Source: Limnomonas spitsbergensis
Lineage: Eukaryota > Chlorophyta > Chlorophyceae > Chlamydomonadales
NCBI GenBank assembly: GCA_037349105.1
Contig: JAYJMM010000057.1
Location: forward strand, 186,001-250,000
Reading direction: 5' to 3'
Length of the DNA stretch: 64,000 bases
The first letter of the stretch is position 1. Each line of letters opens with the position of its first letter. The translations under genes and the position numbers were made by a program. Positions 56,720-64,000 of the stretch are shown piece by piece. Under the pieces are notes generated by a model, which saw nothing but the letters and a program-made list of their open reading frames with translations, was not told the DNA's origin and searched no databases.

Positions 56720-57467
56720 GGTCGGAAGACTAGGGCTCATATCTGAACCAACTGGCAGCAAGAGCCAGATCCCCTTCACTTGGTTGGGACTGGGCTTCAA
56801 TTCACTGCAGTGTCATGTCTTGACAGGCGTGGCTATCCGTCAATAGTTCATTTTGTGTCGGTTGCTGTGTGTTAAAGTGTTCTCAAGGGGGGGGGGGTCT
56901 CTCTCCCCCCTCCCATGTTTCCTCTGGCAAGTGCCAGGCGTCATCTTTCAGGGCACGGTGATCCAGTACAAGGAAGCCTTGAATACAAATAAATCGTGTT
57001 GCTGGTATGTCCAGAAACGAATTGGTGCAGAACAGCAGGGCATGTAGTAGGCCTGGGATGCACATCTTGTCCCTTCGAATGTATTTAGATATTCTCCTGG
57101 CATGACCGTTCCAAGAACCGCATTGCATCAAGATGTTCCAGGCTTTATGAGACTATGACCCCTGCATGACATCCTGTGATTAATGCGTCTAGCGGCGCAA
57201 AGATGTAACGTGTCAATGACGTTACACCCCTGGGCCCTGATCAAGAAGATGTGACGTCTAGTGCAACAAGATTTCCACCCTGTTCATGATGGGCTGTTTC
57301 CCGAGCATGGCCTTTAGAAACTATCTGCCCAAGGCACGCAAAGAAAATCTGGAGCCATTCCAGTAAAACTTGTCCGGTATATAAAATGCTTAAACGTTCT
57401 TTGACTAGTGCATCTCTAGGACGTATTACGTAAACTTTGCACCCCAGAAGAATCCCCCACATATTAT
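56720..57467. other. Intergenic between converging SAP/HN1 and HCF173 genes
   Basis: No exon seen; 3' flanks of both genes. Contains the short SINE-like piece at 57212-57245, and a further piece follows at 57468-57514. Confidence 0.45.
57212..57245 (-). mobile_element. Miniature SINE-like insert, copy G (short)
   Basis: The minus strand gives TTGATCAGGGCCCAGGGG, then TGTAACGTCATTGAC, the 3' part of the family core. The flanks AAGATGTAACGT (57200-57211) and AAGATGTGACGT (57246-57257) differ at one position and may be its target duplication. Confidence 0.55.
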
Positions 57468-57514
57468 GAAAGTTAATGAAGTCACCTCTGGGCCCCCTGC
57501 TCAAAATGGCTCCA
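57468..57514 (-). mobile_element. Miniature SINE-like insert, copy H (47 bp)
   Basis: The minus strand gives TTTTGAGCAGGGGGCCCAGA, then GGTGACTTCATTAAC. The flanks CCCCACATATTAT (57455-57467) and CCCCACATACTAT (57515-57527) match at 12 of 13 positions. Confidence 0.6.
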
Positions 57515-57819
57515 CCCCACATACTATATTAGTATGATCCCGTCTTGACAGCATCCAGCAAGCAACTCGATGAGACTTAGCTGAGGAGCGTGCGCCCAAG
57601 GTACCGCTCCACGACACGTAAAGCTGCACCAGCGTGTGGCATGCAGTATTGCAGTGTCCCTCACAAGGGCCATGACGGCTGAACTGCGACTCGGCAATGC
57701 CTGCCGTGGATGCCTGCAGATGCGATTAGACCCGACACTTGAATACAAAAGAAGGGCTGCTGTGCCTTTAGGTTCAAAAATAAGGACCAGCAGTCGCGGC
57801 TCCCCGGGTCGTGCGCTCT

Positions 57820-60800
57820 CTACGTGTTCTTGGCCAGGCCCGCTACAGCTGCTGTGAGGTAGTTCCGCCCGCCCTTGTCCGCAGTCGGTACATGCGCAAC
57901 CACCTCATACATCTCCAGCCCCTCCTTGGTCTCAAACTCGTGGCAGACGTCAAACGTCTTGTTGCGCGCATCAGGCTCGTGGAGGGACCTGGGACACAAC
58001 ATAATGAAGGGCTGTGATCCAAACTCGTGTCAGTGACGCACACGTTGTGTTGCATGCATCAGGCTCGTGGAGGGACCTGGGTGCGAACCAGCCATCATAC
58101 AAGTATGCGCTCAAATTCCTTGCTGTTTGCATGAGGCTCTGGGAGGCACCTGGGAGCCAATACAATCCCCGCCTGCGGGTTGAGGCCCCGGGTGTATTCA
58201 CGACTATGGACGAAGGGAGGACACTTTTATTGGTGTGGCTGACTTGTGTGAACTGCAGGCGTGTGGCCAGGCAGATTTGGCTTCCTAATGTTCCCACTCT
58301 TTCCTGTTGTCGCACGCATGAGGCTCTTGGAGGGACCAGAGAGACACCTCAGAGAGTAAAAGGGTATGGCCTCTTAATTTGCTCTCCAAATCATCTGCAT
58401 GGCGCAGGTGCCAGGTGGTGCGGGTGGTAGCCTGGAATTCAGGCCTCCTGCTTGGCCTCCAAAGCCTCGCCTCTGGGCCTGGAGGGTTTCTTGCGCCCTT
58501 AGGGCTCTTCAATGCTTACACCCTTCCAGCCTGCTCATGTCATGCAGAACAGGGAGAATATTCTGCCTACCCTATCCTGTCTGCCTTGATTGTTCTTTTG
58601 TAGCATTTGGCGGTGCCTCAAACTGGTTAACGTGAGCAGGTAGAACACTTCTGCTGGCCACCCGTAGGGTTTAGGGTTGAGGATTTAGAGTTTTCGAGTG
58701 CAGGGAACACACTTTGCTGACGTCCCACACTGGCCACTGTAAAAGCAATATGATTCCCACACCCCGTCCGCCCACCTGAGGCAGATGTCTGCGACGTCCG
58801 CCGCGCTCACAGACTCCGTGATGCGGCCCGACTGGTCAAACACAAGCGCCTTATAGCCACCCGGTTCATCCACCAAGGTACCTAGCAGACAGGGTATGCC
58901 AGGTCGGGGTTAAGGGTGCACTACTGAACTTAATTACACATGTATAAAGATTGAATGGATGTGGGTGGCAACGGTAAGACAGGGTAAAATCGAGCAGGGG
59001 CCAGAGGGGGGTGCCAAGATGCCCCCCCCCCCAAAACGAGACAGAAGAAAGTACCGAAGAGTGAGACAGAAGAAAGAGGCAGAAGAAATACGGGACTGCC
59101 CATGTTTGACGTGCATGTTTCCGTGTCCCTCAGGTTGCTGCCACACCCACCGCTTCTCCCAGCTGGATGTGAGCGGTACCCTCCCTGTCCCCCTGCGACT
59201 GTGGGACCCCTGAAGGGCCTTTCAGGAAACAAGGGGACCTCCTGGCCGTGTCTATCCTTGCAGGTGAAGAGTATGCCTAGCCAGCAGACACCCTCGTGCC
59301 GCCTCTCTTGGGCATCTCTGGCTGTGGGACTGCATTTTTAGTCATGCTTGCTTGTGGGCAGCCTGGCGCGTGCCAGCAATGCTCTTCCGTAGCATGTGCT
59401 TGCTTTCCTGCACTGCCCACTGAGCCTAGGCAACGTTGCCCCCGTTGCCCCCTCCGCCCTCACCTGGCCTAATGATGGTGTAGCCTAGCCCACTGAGCCT
59501 CAAGATGTCCTCGCCCTTCCGCTTGAACTCAACAACCTGGAGGGACGTGACATGGGCATGGAGGATAACGAGTGGCATGGGAGGGCTGGCTTGAAGGCAA
59601 AGAGTGCAAGGGGCAGGACAGGGACGGCACAGGATAGGCAGGGGGACACAAAACCTAGACGAGGGTGCGAGATCTGCATGCCTTTTGGAGCAGAGGTACA
59701 GAGGGGAATGCCGAGGGATGGAGGAAACTTGTGTGACCGCAACCAATCAAGGTGCAGAACAGCAGGTCATGAGGGGCGTCCAGAGGGGGGGTTGGGGGTG
59801 GCCACATGGAAATCAAGTGTCCCAGGGCGTGATCCCACTACTTCAACACCAGCAGAAGGGGGGTGGTATTCCCACCATGTCTGCAGTGCAGTGCTTCTGG
59901 CGCTCAGGTCTCCACGTGGCACACACCTGTTTGACACACTACTGGCAAATCCTGCACTCAGTTCCTGAAAGGCGGGCCCCAAACTCACCCAGCCAACGAG
60001 GTCTCTTAATGGCATCAGGATAACGCTCTTGGCAGAAAACAAGCGATGGGCAAAAGGAGGGATTCAAATACGTTCACCATCCCGACCCTGGATTCTGGTT
60101 GTGTAACTCACCTTTTCGAGCTCAGCTGCTGCTGTCCGGTCCGATGCCTTTCCCGCACAGGACACCAACACCATGTCGGGTTCCACACCACCTGGGGGCA
60201 CACAAGCAGGACAGGAGACAGGTATGAGCTTGAAGATAAGAGGCGGGCCTGGACTGGACCGCGGGTGATCATAGCGCAAAGGCTGCAAGTGGAATGAGAC
60301 CCGGACCATGTCCGCTTCTGAACCTCTGGTGGACGCAAATAAGCCACAGGTAAGGATGGCAAATGAGCCACAGACTTCAACAAGGGTGGAGTGTGCATGG
60401 ATCAGGCAATGGTTCATTATAGCAATCAGAACAGATGTTGATTCTTTGTAGCTCCTTCAAGAGCTTAATTGAGACCTGCAGGTGCGCGTGCAAAGATGAT
60501 GGCACCGGACATGTAAGGCCAGGGCAGAGATGGAGGAGAGGAAGCTCGAGGGGCTTTTCAATATTACACCGGGGCAAAGATTGGTTAGGGAGGCCAGCTT
60601 GAGGGCCAGCTGAGACCTAGGCATTATGTTCAGCCCCAGAAAGTATTTGCCAAATGAGTCCCCCCCCCCCTCCCTACCCACCCGGCAGCGCCTTGATCCA
60701 GTCCACCTCCAGCTCAAACATGCGCTCCTTCTTCATGGCCTCCACCTCCTCAGCGCTTGGCACACCCCGCGTGGAGCGAGGCTCGGTGGAGCGGCGGAAC

Positions 60801-63800
60801 TCGTACCTGTGCCATGGTTAAAGGATAACTGTTTGACTTATACCTGGGCCAGGGTCCAGGGTCAAACTCATGCCCATGCACACGGGTGTCGCTGTGCCTA
60901 CTTGGCTTGTGCAGTCCTGCATGGCTGTCTCAATCCGCTTCCATGACACCAAAGTGACATCATGGTCCCACATAAGGCTGGAGCACTCAGAGCCTCCCAA
61001 TGCATACCTGCCATTCTGAGGTCAATTGGAGGGGGGGGGGCACTGGATTTCCAAGATCAATAGGGCAGAGCAACGCCTCATTTCCCCACGACAGGCCCTG
61101 TTCTTGTCTCCCTAACCAGCTTGACGTTCCAGCAGCCCTGACTGTGCCCCATTGCCCTGAAATACTAGGGCTGGACCCCCCCTGCTCTGTCTCCCCCTAT
61201 ATTCCCCCTCCCTTCCCCACTCCCCTGCTCTTCCCCCCCCCCCCCAGGTCCCCCCCCCCTGTCCCCCTCCCTTCCGCCCTCCTCCACTCCTCCCCCCCCC
61301 TCCCCCGTCCTCAATCTCCTGTTCCCCCCCTTCCCCCTCCTCCCCACCCCTGTTCCCCCTCCGCCCCACCCCACCCCCCTCCCCTGCTGACCCCTCTGGC
61401 GATCCCTCATAGGCCAGCCCCACCTGATTCCCATGTAGTTGATGTGCTCCGGGTCCAGCTGTGGCGGCACAGGTAGATCCACACCCTCGGCCGAAGGCAG
61501 GAGGCAGGAGGGTGGTACCTCTGGGCGGAAGGCGGTCCAGGGCAGGCGGACATGCAGGTAGCCCGTGCGTGTGGGGAAGCGGGCAGCGAAGTTGTTCCCG
61601 TCCGCTGTTAATCAGACCAAAGACAGTGCAGGTTAAAGGGGCGTGTGGAGGTGCACCGCAAGGTATTGCCTGACGACTGCAGGGCAGGCTTCAGGGACAA
61701 CAGCAGCAGGAGGTGCAGGTCAGTGCTCAAATCCAGGGCAGCAGGAGCTGCAGGTCAGTGCTTGCATCCAGGGCAGCAGGAGCTGCAGGTCAGTGCTCGC
61801 ATCCAGGGCAGAAGGAGGTGCAGGTCAGTGCTCACATCCAGGGCAGCAGGAGGTGCAGGTCAGTGCTCACATCCAGGGCAGCAGGAGGTGCAGGTCAGTG
61901 CTCACATCCAGGGCAGCAGGAGGTGCAGGTCAGTGCTCACATCCAGGGCAGCAGGAGCTGCAGGTCAGTGCTCGCATCCAGGGCAGCAGGAGGTGCAGGT
62001 CAGTGCTCACATCCAGGGCAGCAGGAGGTGCAGGTCAGTGCTCACATCCAGGGCAGCAGGAGGTGCAGGTCAGTGCTCACATCCAGGGCAGCAGGAGGTG
62101 CAGGTCAGTGCTCACATCCAGGGCAGCAGGAGGTGCAGGTCAGTGCTCGCATCCAGGGCAGCAGGAGGTGCAGGTCAGTGCTCGCATCCAGGGCAGCAGG
62201 AGGTGCAGGTCAGTGCTCACATCCAGGGCAGCAGGAGGTGCAGGTCAGTGCTCACATCCAGGGCAGCAGGAGGTGCAGGTCAGTGCTCGCATCCAGGGCA
62301 GAAGGAGGTGCAGGTCAGTGCTCACATCCAGGGCAGCAGGAGGTGCAGGTCAGTGCTCACATCCAGGGCAGCAGGAGGTGCAGGTCAGTGCTCACATCCA
62401 GGGCAGCAAGAGGTGCAGGTCAGTGCTCACATCCAGGGCAGCAGGAGGTGCAGGTCAGTGCTCGCATCCAGGGCAGCAGGAGCTGCAGGTCAGTGCTCAC
62501 ATCCAGGGCAGCAGGAGGTGCAGGTCAGTGCTCACATCCAGGGCAGCAGGAGGTGCAGGTCAGTGCTCACATCCAGGGCAGCAGGAGGTGCAGGTCAGTG
62601 CTCACATCCAGGGCAGCAGGAGGTGCAGGTCAGTGCTCACATCCAGGGCAGCAGGAGGTGCAGGTCAGTGCTCACATCCAGGGCAGCAGGAGGTGCAGGT
62701 CAGTGCTCACATCCAGGGCAGCAGGAGCTGCAGGTCAGTGCTCACATCCAGGGCAGCAGGAGCTGCAGGTCAGTGCTCACATCCAGGGCAGCAGGAGGTG
62801 CAGGTCAGTGCTCACATCCAGGGCAGCAGGAGCTGCAGGTCAGTGCTCGCATCCAGGGCAGCAGGAGGTGCAGGTCAGTGCTCACATCCAGGGCAGCAGG
62901 AGGTGCAGGTCAGTGCTCACATCCAGGGCAGCAGGAGGTGCAGGTCAGTGTTCGCATCCAGGGCAGCAGGAGGTGCAGGTCAGTGCTCACATCCAGGGCA
63001 GCAGGAGGTGCAGGTCAGTGCTCACATCCAGGGCAGCAGGAGGTGCAGGTCAGTGCTCACAGGGCATATTGTATGGTACTTTTCCTGCTTAATCACGGCA
63101 TACCGTGTACAGCCGAGCCGGCCTGGTGCAGCAAGCCCTGCTGCTTGGGCCACAAGCGGTACGGAGGTCAGACTTTGGTCCCCGTTGGCACCCAAGGGTG
63201 GCTGGCCATCTGCCTGCCAAAGTGTTTACCTGTCTTGAACACGGGGGTGTAGTGTTCCCCACCAACCCAATGTACTGCCCCCCTGACTTGAACACGGGGG
63301 TGTACTGCTCCCCACCAACCCAATGTACTGCCCACCTGACTTGAACACGGGGGTGTACTGCTCCCCACCAACCCAATGTACTGCCCACCTGACTTAAACA
63401 CGGGGGTGTAGTGTTCCCCACCAACCCAATGTACTGCCCACCTGACTTGAACACGGGGGTGTACTGCCCCCTGCCTCCCCAATGTACTGCCCACCTGACT
63501 TGAACACGGGGGTGTACTGCTCCCCACCAACCCAATGTACTGCCCACCTGTCTTGAACACGGGAGTGTAGTGTTCCCCACTAACCCAATGTACTGCCCAC
63601 CTGACTTGAACACGGGGGCGTACTGCTCCCCACCAACCCAATGTACTGCCCACCTGTCTTGAACACGGGAGTGTAGTGTTCCCCACTAACCCAATGTACT
63701 GCCCACCTGACCTGAACACGGGGGTGTACTGCCCCCTGCCTCCCCAATGTACTGCCCATTGACTTGAACACGGGGGTGTACTGCTCCCCACCAACCCAAT

Positions 63801-64000
63801 GTACTGCCCACCTGTCTTGAACACGGGGGTGTAGTGTTTCCCACCAACCCAATATACTGCCCACCTGTCTTGAACACGGAGGTGTACTGCTCCCTGCCTC
63901 CCCAATGTACTGCTCACCTGTCTTGAGCACCAGGGTGTACTGCTTCCCATCTCCTCGCAATCTCATCACGATACCCTCGGTGCCGGCAGTACGGTGCTCC
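57820..64000 (-). CDS. HCF173: HCF173-like psbA translation factor: atypical SDR with CIA30 domain (5' end cut)
   Basis: HCF173 is a chloroplast protein needed for translation initiation of psbA mRNA (photosystem II D1). Exons from the right edge: >64000-63918, 61604-61424, 60806-60682, 60191-60112, 59536-59464, 58881-58776, 57988-57820. All junctions agree in phase. The first visible exons are CIA30: EGIVMRLRGDGKQYTLVLK, DGNNFAARFPTRTGYLHVR, LPWTAFRPE and LDPEHINYMGIRYEFRR. The SDR half follows with EPDMVLVSCAGKASD, VVEFKRKGEDILRLSGLGY, TIIRPG, LVDEPGGYKALVFDQSGRI and AADVADICL. The last exon has SLHEPDARNKTFDVCHEFE and ends VAGLAKNT, as in plant HCF173. CIA30 inserted between SDR halves is the known architecture. 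The N-terminal SDR part with the NAD(P)-binding glycines lies beyond the window. Confidence 0.92.
57935..58350. repeat. Partial copies of the HCF173 last-exon acceptor boundary
   Basis: The exon start (acceptor CCCAG plus GTCCCTCCACGAGCCTGATG, true start 57988) is repeated in the adjoining intron near 58050-58080 as an almost exact copy, including the acceptor. More decayed copies lie near 58130-58155 and 58310-58345. The first copy would encode RSLHEPDACNTTC in the right frame, then diverge. Confidence 0.8.
61180..61400. repeat. Pyrimidine tract (C/T) in HCF173 intron
   Basis: About 220 bp of almost pure C and T on the plus strand, therefore G/A on the transcribed sense strand, with many G-runs. 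It lies just after the donor of the exon at 61604-61424. The frame across it (61000-61476) is low complexity. Confidence 0.75.
61700..63062. repeat. 35-bp minisatellite in HCF173 intron (~38 copies)
   Basis: The unit is GCAGCAGGAGGTGCAGGTCA followed by GTGCTCACATCCAGG, nearly homogeneous. Because 35 x 3 = 105 and no stop occurs, all three plus-strand frames are open for 459-535 codons (QVSAHIQGSRRCRSVLTSRA). These are not genes. Confidence 0.95.
63232..63930. repeat. 53-bp repeats copying the HCF173 CIA30-exon donor boundary (~13 copies)
   Basis: On the sense strand each unit contains GAGCAGTACACCCCCGTGTT, then CAAGACAG or CAAGTCAG, then GTGGGCAG. The true exon end at 63918 reads AAGCAGTACACCCTGGTGCT, CAAGACAG and GTGAGCAG. 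The array thus repeats about 30 nt of coding sequence plus the 5' splice site. Confidence 0.9.

Noticed and set aside
59985..60025. Possible extra HCF173 exon (SVILMPLRDLVGW)
   Set aside because: It has splice-like borders but would insert residues not present in the family; the direct junction 60112/59536 matches plant HCF173.
61643..63252. Plus-strand frames of 459-535 codons (QVSAHIQGSRRC repeats)
   Set aside because: All three frames are open over the 35-bp array, which lies in an HCF173 intron on the other strand.

Overview
This is nuclear DNA of a green alga, most likely of the order Chlamydomonadales (volvocine or Haematococcus-like). The evidence is two pherophorin-type cell-wall genes, plant-type plastid genes (HCF173, a uridine kinase/UPRT fusion), many GT-AG introns, TTTAGGG-like repeats and long intronic minisatellites. 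Most single-frame open reading frames here are artefacts of tandem repeats. The real genes are strings of short exons, which I joined by splice sites and checked by reading phase.

Layout: 0.2-4.3 kb (+), a pherophorin with a Pro-rich rod and an apparent frameshift. 5.4-6.2 kb (-), a two-exon LYR-motif protein. 6.5-7.7 kb, a non-autonomous transposon-like element with 35-bp inverted ends. 8.7-13.7 kb (+), an unidentified gene with two tandemly duplicated ~490-codon exons and a membrane-spanning last exon. 14-26 kb is gene-poor, with small mobile elements, pieces of a second pherophorin (-) and a small gene at 19.6-20.2 kb. 26.4-48.6 kb (-), one 14-exon gene for a 514-aa uridine kinase-like/UPRT protein; only 1,545 bp of its 22.2 kb is coding, and its introns hold arrays with 32-, 43-, 45- and 31-bp units. 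It is divergent from a mitochondrial ribosomal protein bL28 gene (49.0-50.4 kb, +). Next comes a SAP + HN1/SPIRAL1-like gene (51.1-56.7 kb, +) with repeated short exons. 57.8 kb to the right edge (-) is HCF173, a psbA translation factor with a CIA30 domain, cut at its 5' end.

Two observations stand out. First, a family of very short (about 45-115 bp) inserts with a tRNA-like core; four copies have perfect 12-17 bp target-site duplications, suggesting an undescribed miniature SINE. Second, several intronic minisatellites are tandem copies of an adjacent exon-intron boundary, carrying repeated donor or acceptor sites. One large array lacks AG on the sense strand, while another presents a donor-like site about 260 times. 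hAT-type elements with 8-bp duplications, one retaining a transposase C-terminus, also sit in or near introns.
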